Assembly (NCBI GenBank): GCA_002763335.1 | Contig: PEYS01000011.1 | Coordinates: 3,989 to 9,028, forward strand | DNA length: 5,040 nt | Source of the DNA: Candidatus Woesearchaeota archaeon CG08_land_8_20_14_0_20_47_9 | GTDB lineage: Archaea; Nanobdellota; Nanobdellia; Woesearchaeales; CG1-02-47-18 | Direction of reading: 5' to 3' | Shown here: positions 1-4,823 of the stretch, piece by piece | Numbering within the stretch: position 1 is the stretch's first letter | Layout: every line of letters begins with the position of its first letter | The notes under the pieces: generated by a model | Database searches by the model: none | What the model saw: the letters and a program-made list of their open reading frames with translations, nothing else | What the model was told of the DNA's origin: nothing | Program-made: the position numbers and the translations under genes

Positions 1-75
1 AGGCAGGCCTTAAAAATTCCGGGGTGGGTTAAGAAAGATCAACCTGGATTCGGCCATGCTTTCACCGCACAATCA
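1..75. other. upstream edge of the TctA-like gene
   Basis: No complete gene lies here. In the frame of the downstream membrane-protein gene there is no stop codon from base 1 to the ATG at 76, and no ATG, GTG or TTG either, so the 25 preceding codons (ending FGHAFTAQS) could belong to an N-terminal extension starting outside the window. Alternatively a short open stretch in the third frame ends with TAA at 30-32 and may be the tail of a preceding gene. A TTAAAAA stretch at 10-16 could be a weak TATA box, which would give a leader of about 35 nt. No Shine-Dalgarno sequence is visible before the ATG at 76. Confidence 0.35.
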
Positions 76-1263
76 ATGCTTGTTCAGATCCTGCTTGCAA
101 TCGCCCTCGGCACATCTGTAGGTATCGTGACAGGCCTGCTTCCAGGCATACACATCAACCTTGTATGCAGCGTTGTGCTTGCAAGCTTTATCAGCTCTCT
201 GTTCTCTCCTCTTGTGCTTGCAGTGCTGCTCTTATCAATGGCAACAAGCAACCTGCTCTCATGCTTTATCTGCTCCACCTTCCTGGGAGTGCCATCAGAG
301 GAGCAGGCCCTCAGCGTGTTACCTGCACAGAGGCTTGCATTGCAGGGCAGGGGCATGCTTGCGCTCAAGCTGTATGTTTTTGGATGCTTTCTCGGCATCA
401 TGCTATGCTGGCTGATGGCGCCTGCAATCATACCCCTCCTTACGTGGGCATACCGCATTATGAAGCCATACACAGCCCATGCGCTGATAGGGCTGGCGGT
501 TTTTACTGTGTGGAGAGAGAGGGATGCCAATCTTAGATTCTGGTGTCTAATCGTATTCCTCATCTCAGGTGTTCTCGGTCTCGTCTTATTAAACTCATCA
601 ATGAACGAGCCGCTGCTTGTGATGCTCTCAGGCCTATTCGGGGTAAGCAACCTCCTCCTTGCAGGGAGCAGGAGTGCAAGGCTTGCAGAGCAGCAGGAGT
701 GCAGGGCAGAGGTAAGGCCTGCACACCTATTGCCAGCCCTTGCATGCGGGAGCATGGTGAGTGTCATGCCTACATTAGGGGCAGGGCAGGCCTCAATCAT
801 TGCCTCGCACCTCGCCCTGCTGAGGGGAGAGAAGGATTACCTCTTCACAAACGGGGCGATAACAGGGGTCTCATTTGTAACGTCAATACTCACAGCATAC
901 GCATTCGGCAAGGCAAGAAATGGATCAACTGCAATGGCTCTTGGCTTAATAGAGCAGCTTGATACAAGATTACTCGCCATGTTTGCAGCAGCAACACTCA
1001 TTGCAGCATGCATAGCAACGCCTCTTGTGCTAAGGCTTGGAGGGATAATTGCAGGCATGGTCTCAAGGATAAACTACAGAATATTCTCATACATAATAAC
1101 AGCATTTGTATGCCTTGTTGTGCTCCTACTCTGCGGCCCACTGGGCATAATAGGCCTTGTAGCGGCAGTATCAATAGGCATAGTTGCAATAACAAGCAGG
1201 ATAAGCAGAACAGCAGCAATGGGTTGCCTGATTGTGCCGGTGATAATGTATTATTTGGTTTAA
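76..1263 (+). CDS. TctA/DUF112-family polytopic membrane protein (putative transporter permease)
   Basis: The product is a 395-residue, very hydrophobic protein with about ten membrane segments. It resembles the archaeal branch of the TctA family (COG1784, PF01970), related to the large membrane subunit of tripartite tricarboxylate transporters. Family hallmarks are the N-terminal GLLPGIHINL loop at residues 20-29 and its counterpart in the second half, MPTLGAGQASIIAS at 231-244; the two glycine-rich re-entrant-type motifs fit the internal duplication known for the family. A further small-residue motif, ARNGSTAMAL, lies at 280-289. Hydrophobic stretches fall near 3-25, 28-70, 97-123, 135-146, 154-173, 179-197, 215-248, 257-277, 299-328 and 336-395. 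No periplasmic binding subunit or small TctB-like subunit is encoded nearby, so the substrate is unknown and transport is inferred from the family only. The ATG at 76 begins right before the first membrane helix, but the frame is open to base 1, so an extended protein is possible. It converges on the eL42 gene. Confidence 0.85.
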   Translation: MLVQILLAIALGTSVGIVTGLLPGIHINLVCSVVLASFISSLFSPLVLAVLLLSMATSNLLSCFICSTFLGVPSEEQALSVLPAQRLALQGRGMLALKLYVFGCFLGIMLCWLMAPAIIPLLTWAYRIMKPYTAHALIGLAVFTVWRERDANLRFWCLIVFLISGVLGLVLLNSSMNEPLLVMLSGLFGVSNLLLAGSRSARLAEQQECRAEVRPAHLLPALACGSMVSVMPTLGAGQASIIASHLALLRGEKDYLFTNGAITGVSFVTSILTAYAFGKARNGSTAMALGLIEQLDTRLLAMFAAATLIAACIATPLVLRLGGIIAGMVSRINYRIFSYIITAFVCLVVLLLCGPLGIIGLVAAVSIGIVAITSRISRTAAMGCLIVPVIMYYLV

Positions 1264-1372
1264 GTACACTTTCTAAAATGCAAAAGTGGGCACCCGACGA
1301 GGGATGACATTGACTTTTTGGACAACCCCTGATGTTAGTGGCGTCATATTTTCCAGACGTTACCCGACACCA
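1264..1372. other. convergent spacer between the TctA-like gene and eL42
   Basis: No gene is visible. The spacer holds a possible weak hairpin just after the TctA-like stop (CACTTT at 1268-1273 with AAAGTG at 1284-1289), a T5 run at 1314-1318 that could end + strand transcription in the archaeal manner, and two copies of ACCCGAC at 1292-1298 and 1362-1368, exactly 70 bases apart. ATGAC at 1304-1308 and GTCAT at 1343-1347 are complementary. None of these is strong on its own. Confidence 0.3.
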
Positions 1373-1431
1373 GAAAACCTTGAATACCGAGGCGAGCCGT
1401 AAAGGCGAAGCCGAGAGTATTCAAGGTTTTC
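1373..1431. repeat. perfect 15-bp inverted repeat abutting the eL42 stop codon
   Basis: GAAAACCTTGAATAC at 1373-1387 is exactly complementary to GTATTCAAGGTTTTC at 1417-1431, with a 29-base GC-rich centre. The right arm ends on the base next to the eL42 stop (TAG, 1434-1432). The centre is itself near-palindromic: GGC-GA-GCC-GTAAA-GGC-GAA-GCC at 1391-1412, giving two short helices, a GTAAA loop and purine-only internal loops when read on the + strand. It may act as a bidirectional transcript end between convergent genes or as a 3' stability element. There is no long T run after either arm, so a bacterial-style terminator is not a clean fit. Confidence 0.8.
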
Positions 1432-1740
1432 CTATACAAACTCGACCCTCTTAGCCCTAATGCCCCTTGCCTGGGGATGCTTCTTCTTGCAGACAGTGCA
1501 CTCATACCTGAGATCAGTCTTCTTGGTTGCCTTTTTTCCAGTCATCTTCCATTTAGAAACAGCGGGCTTTGAGTAGCGTCCAAGATTTCCAGTTCCCCTA
1601 GCTTGACCCCTGCGCCTTGCCCTTATCTTAGAGCCATAGGTGAGTGGGCTTGCAGCCTTCTTCTTTGACTGTGCAACCCTGTGCTCAGTATGCTTTCTGC
1701 AGAATGGGCAGAACCTCTTGACTGACTTCTGGATTTTCAT
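1432..1740 (-). CDS. rpl44e: large ribosomal subunit protein eL42 (L44e)
   Basis: This is a 102-residue, strongly basic protein of the eL42/L44e family, found in the archaeal and eukaryotic large ribosomal subunit and absent from bacteria. In known structures it lies near the E site and contacts the tRNA CCA end. It starts MKIQKSVKRFCPFCRKHTEH, the usual beginning of the family, and carries the four zinc ligands as two CxxC pairs, C11/C14 and C81/C84. The central basic loop (GSKIRARRRGQARGTGNLGRYSKP, about residues 36-59) is the typical rRNA-binding segment. The ATG at 1740 is chosen because it matches the family start; an in-frame ATG at 1752 would add MLIN. Archaeal eL42 genes are often followed by rps27e; here the next gene is instead the convergent TctA-like gene. 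The length is slightly above the usual 92-95 residues. Confidence 0.97.
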   Translation of the reverse strand: MKIQKSVKRFCPFCRKHTEHRVAQSKKKAASPLTYGSKIRARRRGQARGTGNLGRYSKPAVSKWKMTGKKATKKTDLRYECTVCKKKHPQARGIRAKRVEFV

Positions 1741-1813
1741 GTTAATCAACATTATAGTATGGGCTGAAACTCGTCACATGAGCTTAGCAACTTGCTGTTA
1801 GCTAATGGCTAAG
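1741..1813 (-). promoter_or_regulatory. structured 5' leader of the eL42 mRNA (candidate)
   Basis: If the TATA box near 1839 is used, transcription starts near 1813 and the mRNA has a leader of about 70 nt, unlike the apparently leaderless topA. On the - strand the leader begins CTTAGC (1813-1808), complementary to GCTAAG at 1788-1783. A TTAGCTAA palindrome at 1805-1798 can pair with either partner, so at least three competing hairpins are possible. A minimal start-stop ATGTGA lies at 1779-1774. No clear Shine-Dalgarno sequence precedes the start. Control of eL42 through this leader is inference. Confidence 0.35.
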
Positions 1814-1835
1814 ACCTAATAGCCAAATGCCCTGC

Positions 1836-1849
1836 ATTTAAAAAGCTTT
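1836..1849 (-). promoter_or_regulatory. TATA-box promoter of the eL42 gene
   Basis: On the - strand this reads AAAGCTTTTTAAAT, with the TATA core TTTAAAT centred near 1839. The same 14 bases occur at the topA promoter (4183-4196), which supports a real BRE/TATA arrangement. The predicted start is about 26 bases downstream, near 1813. The core is nearly symmetric, so it might also serve the + strand with a start near 1865. Confidence 0.6.
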
Positions 1850-1854
1850 TTGTC

Positions 1855-1906
1855 ACTCAATTTTCGCCTGGGTTTAAAGCTCCGCCCTTTAGGGCGAAAA
1901 TTGAGT
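1855..1906. repeat. 14-bp perfect inverted repeat upstream of the eL42 promoter
   Basis: ACTCAATTTTCGCC at 1855-1868 is exactly complementary to GGCGAAAATTGAGT at 1893-1906. Inside, TAAAG (1875-1879) can pair with CTTTA (1887-1891), extending the hairpin. The right arm overlaps a different hairpin, CGCCC-TTTA-GGGCG (1883-1896), so the two folds compete. It sits just upstream of the eL42 TATA box and about 80 bases past the topA stop, and could serve as a topA transcript end, an operator or an element terminus. Confidence 0.75.
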
Positions 1907-1987
1907 CCAAACAAGCTGTGTCAATGCGAGGGGCGTAAAGCCCCGACTTTTAAGTCGGGGATAGCCCCGAGCAGGCGAATTTTTTTT
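1863..1987 (+). ncRNA. candidate structured non-coding RNA with closing helix and T8 tail
   Basis: TTCGCCTG at 1863-1870 is exactly complementary to CAGGCGAA at 1972-1979, and this is followed at once by eight T (1980-1987). The enclosed 101 bases hold hairpins CGCCC-TTTA-GGGCG (1883-1896), GGGGC-GTAAA-GCCCC (1930-1944) and TCGGGG-ATAG-CCCCGA (1955-1970), a multibranch arrangement closed by a terminal helix and ended by an oligo-T terminator. A TATA-like TTTAAAAA at 1837-1844 would place a + strand start near 1866, at the 5' edge of the closing helix. The last bases overlap the 3' end of topA on the other strand. No known RNA family is recognised. The same pairings exist in - strand RNA as a topA 3' untranslated region, but only the + strand has the T run. 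An IS200/IS605-type remnant is the main alternative. Confidence 0.3.
1875..1970 (+). mobile_element. pair of related hairpins, possible IS200/IS605-type (TnpB) end remnant or MITE
   Basis: Two related units lie in the same orientation: TAAAGCTCCGCCC-TTTA-GGGCG at 1875-1896 and TAAAGCCCCGACT-TTTA-AGTCGGGG at 1936-1960. Their first ten bases differ at one position and both form a hairpin with a TTTA loop, while three stem pairs differ in a compensatory way (CCC/GGG against ACT/AGT). The second unit followed by ATAG resembles the GCCCC-stem-TTTA-stem-GGGG-(A)TAG hairpins often seen at right ends of IS200/IS605 elements after tnpB; this likeness is from memory. No tnpA or tnpB coding sequence is present, so at most this is a miniature or eroded element. 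Confidence 0.3.
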
Positions 1988-4160
1988 ACGCTCTTATCTT
2001 CTCGATATGCCTGCACTTAGGGTATTTTGAGCAGCCGTAGAAGCTTCCGTAGATGCTCTTCCTGAGTACAAGGGGAGAGCTGCACTTGGGGCATTTCCTC
2101 TCCTCGCCATCAACCTTTTCCTCGCCATTGTGCTTTGAGGGGCAGTCTGTATTGATGCAGAGCTCCTGAGGTTTTTTGCCCTTCCTTATCATCCTGATCA
2201 TGGGGTGATTGCACTCCTTGCAGAGCCTGTCAGTTGGCTTAATCATCCCTGTCTTTGGCAGCTTAAAGGTGGAGGTGCACTCAGGATAGTTTGAGCAGGC
2301 GATAAACCTCCCGAACTTGCCACGCTTAATCTGAAGCACGCCCCCGCACTTAGGGCATTTGCCTATCTCTGAGGCCTTCTTCTCAGCCTTGTCATTTGCA
2401 GTTATAAGGCCCTCGCCAATTGACTTCTCCCTTGACTTAAAGTCTCCAAGGATCTTCAGGAGCACGCCCTTTGCCTCATCTAAGACTTCGGATGGCTTCT
2501 TCTTGTCCTGGTAGATGTCCTCCATCTCCTCCTCGAAATGGCGAGTGAGCTCCTCATCAATAATGTCTGGAGAGTACTTCTGCAGGGTGTCAATGGTCTT
2601 TATCCCGAGCTCAGTTGCCTCAATAGGGCCGCCCTCAACATAGCCCCTCTGGAAGAGGGTGTCGATGATTACTGCCCTTGTTGCCTTTGTGCCGAGGTTG
2701 CGCCTCTCAAGTTCCTTAATAATAGATGCCTGGGTATAGCGCTTTGGCGGCTGGGTCTCCTTGTCATGGAGCTTTATCTCCTTGACATGCACAGCCTCAT
2801 CCCTTGAGACTGCAGGCAGATCAGCCTCCTCAAGCCTGACATAGGGCTTGTAGAAAATATGCCAGCCCAGCTCAACAGTCCTCGTCCCCTTTGACACAAA
2901 GAGCTCCTTATTAACGTCAATCTCTATTGTCATTGTCTCCCTTAGAGCAGGTTCGCCGAATGTTGCGAGAAAGCGCCTAACTATAAGGTCGTAGATCTTC
3001 TGCTTTCTGGCATCAAGGCTCTTTGGCTTTATGCCTGTAGGGTAGATTGCTGGATGAGCTGGATCAGTCTTCTTACCATTCCTAGGCCAGAGCTTCTTGC
3101 CCTCAAGCCTCTTACAAAGCTGGCTGTAAGCCTCCTGTTTTGAGAGCTCAGCCAGTATCCTTGAATAGCCGATTGCTGGCGGAAGCTGCTGTGATGATGT
3201 CCTCGGGTATGATATGTAGCCAGCTGTGTATAGCCCCTGGGCCATGTCAAGGCTCTGCTTTGGGTTTATCCTATGGCACCTGTATGCCTCTGTCTGCATT
3301 GTTGTGAGGTCAAATGGGGTAGGTGGCATCTGCTTGAACTCCTCACGCCTTACACTGGCAACCACGCCGTCATGGCCTCTGGTTTTCTCAAGAATCGTCT
3401 CTGCCTCAGCCTTATCCCAGAACTTGTCCTTCACATGCCATGCTGTTATTGGGCCTGCCTTTACACTGCCCAGGAGCTCTAGCTGCCAGAAGGGCACAGG
3501 TTTAAAAGAGCGTATCTCCTTCTCGCGCTCAACAATGATCTTAAGGGCAGGTCCTTGGACGCGGCCAGAGCTGAGGATCTTAAAGCGACCTGCTTTTTTA
3601 AAGGCGCTTGTAAGCGCCCTTGACATGTTAATGCCGTAGTAATAATCGAGAAAGTGCCTAGTCTCACCAGCTGCGATCAGGGGAAAGTCAACATGGGGCT
3701 TTGCATTATCAAACGCTTTTATTAAATCAGGCTTTGTGAGGGTTGAGAACTCCATACGCTTAGCATCCCTTCTCTTGCACGCAAAGCGGATTATGTTATA
3801 ACCTAGGAGCTCGCCCTCGATGTCCTTATCTGTTGATAGGTATATCTCATCTATGTCCTTGCAGAGCCTCTTTATCTCCTCCAGGTATGGCTTTGTGAAT
3901 TTTGCATCCTTGCTTATCTTATGGCTTTCCTTCCACTCTATATCAAAAACAGGGTATGTCCAGCCATTCTTGTTCTTCTCAGCAAGACCGTAGAGGTGGC
4001 CTACTGCGCAGCCTATGATAAGCCTCTTGCCACTACGCTCTACAACATAGTGGGGCACCCTCTTTGCAGCCTCCTTCCTTGGGGCACTGCCCTCAGCAAG
4101 GGCAATAGCAATCTTCCTTGCTGCCTGAGGCTTCTCTGCAAGCACCAGTATGTTCCTCAT
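1986..4160 (-). CDS. topA: DNA topoisomerase I (type IA), three C-terminal zinc ribbons
   Basis: A 724-residue type IA topoisomerase, which relaxes negative supercoils by cutting and passing one DNA strand through a 5'-phosphotyrosine link. The N-terminal TOPRIM domain shows E9 in LVLAEKP and the acidic triad D111, D113 and E115 in STDKDIEGE; these numbers match those of E. coli TopA. The catalytic tyrosine is Y318 in GYISYPRTSS, with R320 following. HPAIYPT near 379 and the LGTKATRA segment near 489-496 fit the central domains. The C-terminus has three four-cysteine zinc ribbons: C602/605/622/628, C647/650/668/673 and C690/693/710/716. The ATG at 4160 is chosen because a TATA box is centred about 26 bases upstream, so the transcript probably begins at the ATG without a leader, and because the protein then opens MRNILVLAEKP. 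A GTG five codons earlier lies upstream of the expected transcript start. All key residues are intact. Confidence 0.97.
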   Translation of the reverse strand: MRNILVLAEKPQAARKIAIALAEGSAPRKEAAKRVPHYVVERSGKRLIIGCAVGHLYGLAEKNKNGWTYPVFDIEWKESHKISKDAKFTKPYLEEIKRLCKDIDEIYLSTDKDIEGELLGYNIIRFACKRRDAKRMEFSTLTKPDLIKAFDNAKPHVDFPLIAAGETRHFLDYYYGINMSRALTSAFKKAGRFKILSSGRVQGPALKIIVEREKEIRSFKPVPFWQLELLGSVKAGPITAWHVKDKFWDKAEAETILEKTRGHDGVVASVRREEFKQMPPTPFDLTTMQTEAYRCHRINPKQSLDMAQGLYTAGYISYPRTSSQQLPPAIGYSRILAELSKQEAYSQLCKRLEGKKLWPRNGKKTDPAHPAIYPTGIKPKSLDARKQKIYDLIVRRFLATFGEPALRETMTIEIDVNKELFVSKGTRTVELGWHIFYKPYVRLEEADLPAVSRDEAVHVKEIKLHDKETQPPKRYTQASIIKELERRNLGTKATRAVIIDTLFQRGYVEGGPIEATELGIKTIDTLQKYSPDIIDEELTRHFEEEMEDIYQDKKKPSEVLDEAKGVLLKILGDFKSREKSIGEGLITANDKAEKKASEIGKCPKCGGVLQIKRGKFGRFIACSNYPECTSTFKLPKTGMIKPTDRLCKECNHPMIRMIRKGKKPQELCINTDCPSKHNGEEKVDGEERKCPKCSSPLVLRKSIYGSFYGCSKYPKCRHIEKIRA

Positions 4161-4167
4161 GGCCTCA

Positions 4168-4196
4168 GGGTGCACTGGGGTTATTTAAAAAGCTTT
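4168..4196 (-). promoter_or_regulatory. topA promoter with TATA box and ACCC-N6-ACCC motif
   Basis: On the - strand AAAGCTTTTTAAAT (4196-4183) contains the TATA core centred near 4186, about 26 bases from the ATG at 4160, the geometry of a leaderless archaeal gene. Just after the core come two ACCC tetramers (+ strand GGGT at 4178-4181 and 4168-4171) ten bases apart, one helical turn. The same pair, with the same spacing and the same offset from the TATA box, occurs in the promoter of the orphan gene. A site between TATA and start is a usual place for an archaeal repressor. Confidence 0.6.
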
Positions 4197-4217
4197 GCTG
4201 GAGGATATACAAATCTA

Positions 4218-4229
4218 TATATTAATATA
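4218..4229. repeat. 12-bp A/T palindrome upstream of topA
   Basis: TATATTAATATA is a perfect palindrome about 30 bases upstream of the topA TATA core, in the 118-base spacer between topA and the orphan gene. It could be an operator half-site pair or simply A/T-rich spacer sequence. The rest of the spacer shows no gene. Confidence 0.3.
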
Positions 4230-4278
4230 CTATTCTTTGAATGTATGTAGGAATGCTGTCAGGTTTACAGCCAAGAGC

Positions 4279-4713
4279 TCACGAAGCCTTTCTGTTTTTT
4301 GGTCTTCTATTATTTAATGCCATATCAATTATGGTTCCTTGGCCGTACTTCTTCTCTATATTACTCAGTGCAGTAGGATGCCAGCCTAGTCCTTTCAACA
4401 CCTCCCATGCTGCAGATAGTGCCTCTAGAAAGGTTACTCCTGGCTGCTCATGATCATATAGTTTCAATACATAACTTGGAGAAGTAGGGTGAACCTTCTT
4501 CCAAGCAGCTTGCTTCGTAGCGAATAATATAACAACCACACCATCTAGTGTTTTAGGTGTGTAAAAAGAGCCTAAATCGAGTGAGCCAGCCCCAGTGTCA
4601 AATGCAAACCCATTATAGGGTAGATTAGGATAAAGTGATGAAACGGCACGACTCGCATAATGATTGGCCTGATGCGTATAGCACTGTAGAGTCTCTAAGA
4701 AGGTTGATAACAT
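4279..4713 (-). CDS. hypothetical protein, 144 residues, unrecognised
   Basis: I do not recognise this protein. It is supported as a gene by a good TATA box about 55 bases upstream, an AGGAG 12 bases before the ATG, and an in-frame TAA close upstream that fixes the longest start at 4713. No signal peptide or membrane segment is evident. A hydrophobic beta-like run lies at residues 57-66 (LDGVVVILFA), an amphipathic helix is likely near 95-110 (FLEALSAAWEVLKGLG), and the tail is basic (RRPKNRKAS). Cysteine is nearly absent (C11), so it is not a zinc protein. By hand count over 360 bases it is about 44% G+C, against about 53% in a small sample of topA, which hints at recent acquisition or a fast-evolving gene. 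It lies upstream of topA on the same strand, but topA has its own promoter, so a shared operon is unlikely. Confidence 0.65.
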   Translation of the reverse strand: MLSTFLETLQCYTHQANHYASRAVSSLYPNLPYNGFAFDTGAGSLDLGSFYTPKTLDGVVVILFATKQAAWKKVHPTSPSYVLKLYDHEQPGVTFLEALSAAWEVLKGLGWHPTALSNIEKKYGQGTIIDMALNNRRPKNRKAS

Positions 4714-4725
4714 TTTGGCTTAGGT

Positions 4726-4730
4726 CTCCT
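4726..4730 (-). promoter_or_regulatory. Shine-Dalgarno-like AGGAG of the orphan gene
   Basis: AGGAG on the - strand lies 12 bases before the ATG at 4713. The spacing is longer than usual, but no better start codon is available in frame before the upstream TAA, so it supports the chosen start moderately. Confidence 0.4.
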
Positions 4731-4747
4731 ATATGTTCTGGCTTTAC

Positions 4748-4776
4748 CCCTGGGTATGTCAGGGTTATATAAAAAA
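4748..4776 (-). promoter_or_regulatory. promoter of the orphan gene with ACCC-N6-ACCC motif
   Basis: On the - strand GTTTTTTATATAACCC (4776-4761 region) holds a TATA core centred near 4770, giving a start near 4743 and a leader of about 30 nt. ACCC tetramers follow (+ strand GGGT at 4762-4765 and 4752-4755), ten bases apart as at topA. The same stretch forms an inverted repeat, CCCTG (4748-4752) and CAGGG (4760-4764), lying between TATA and start, a plausible repressor site. Confidence 0.55.
4765..4775 (+). promoter_or_regulatory. possible shared TATA box for the DUF1858 gene
   Basis: TTATATAAAAA read on the + strand is also a passable TATA box. It would start transcription near 4796 and leave a leader of about 40 nt before the ATG at 4836. 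The intergenic region between the divergent genes is only 122 bases, so one symmetric TATA box may serve both directions; a separate A/T-rich stretch (TTAATAAAG, 4778-4786) is the alternative. Confidence 0.35.
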
Positions 4777-4823
4777 CTTAATAAAGTAGGGGTGACTGCA
4801 GAAGGTTATTAACGAACTCTCGA

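Noticed and set aside
12..59. Short - strand frame (ATG near 59) before the TctA-like gene
   Set aside because: It would encode only about 14 residues, and neither a promoter nor a ribosome binding site is seen.
84..962. Long open frames on the - strand (84-800) and in another + frame (543-962)
   Set aside because: They overlap the TctA-like gene, and their translations are compositionally odd with no family features; they are shadows of the real frame.
1264..1431. C/D-box guide RNA in the convergent spacer
   Set aside because: TGATG and ATGAC words occur, but no properly spaced box C (RUGAUGA) and box D (CUGA) set was found on either strand.
1741..1752. ATG at 1752 as the eL42 start
   Set aside because: Family members begin at the MK(I/V) that corresponds to 1740; the extra MLIN has no counterpart. 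It cannot be fully excluded because neither start has a clear ribosome binding site.
1855..1987. CRISPR array or tRNA gene in the structured spacer
   Set aside because: There are only two diverged repeat units without regular spacers, and no tRNA cloverleaf or T-arm signature.
3226..3639. Open frame of 137 codons on the + strand inside topA
   Set aside because: It is antisense to a fully conserved catalytic region and has no promoter, ribosome binding site or recognisable domain.
4158..4175. GTG at 4175 as the topA start
   Set aside because: It lies only about 10 bases from the TATA core, so it should not be in the transcript; the ATG at 4160 fits promoter geometry and family numbering.
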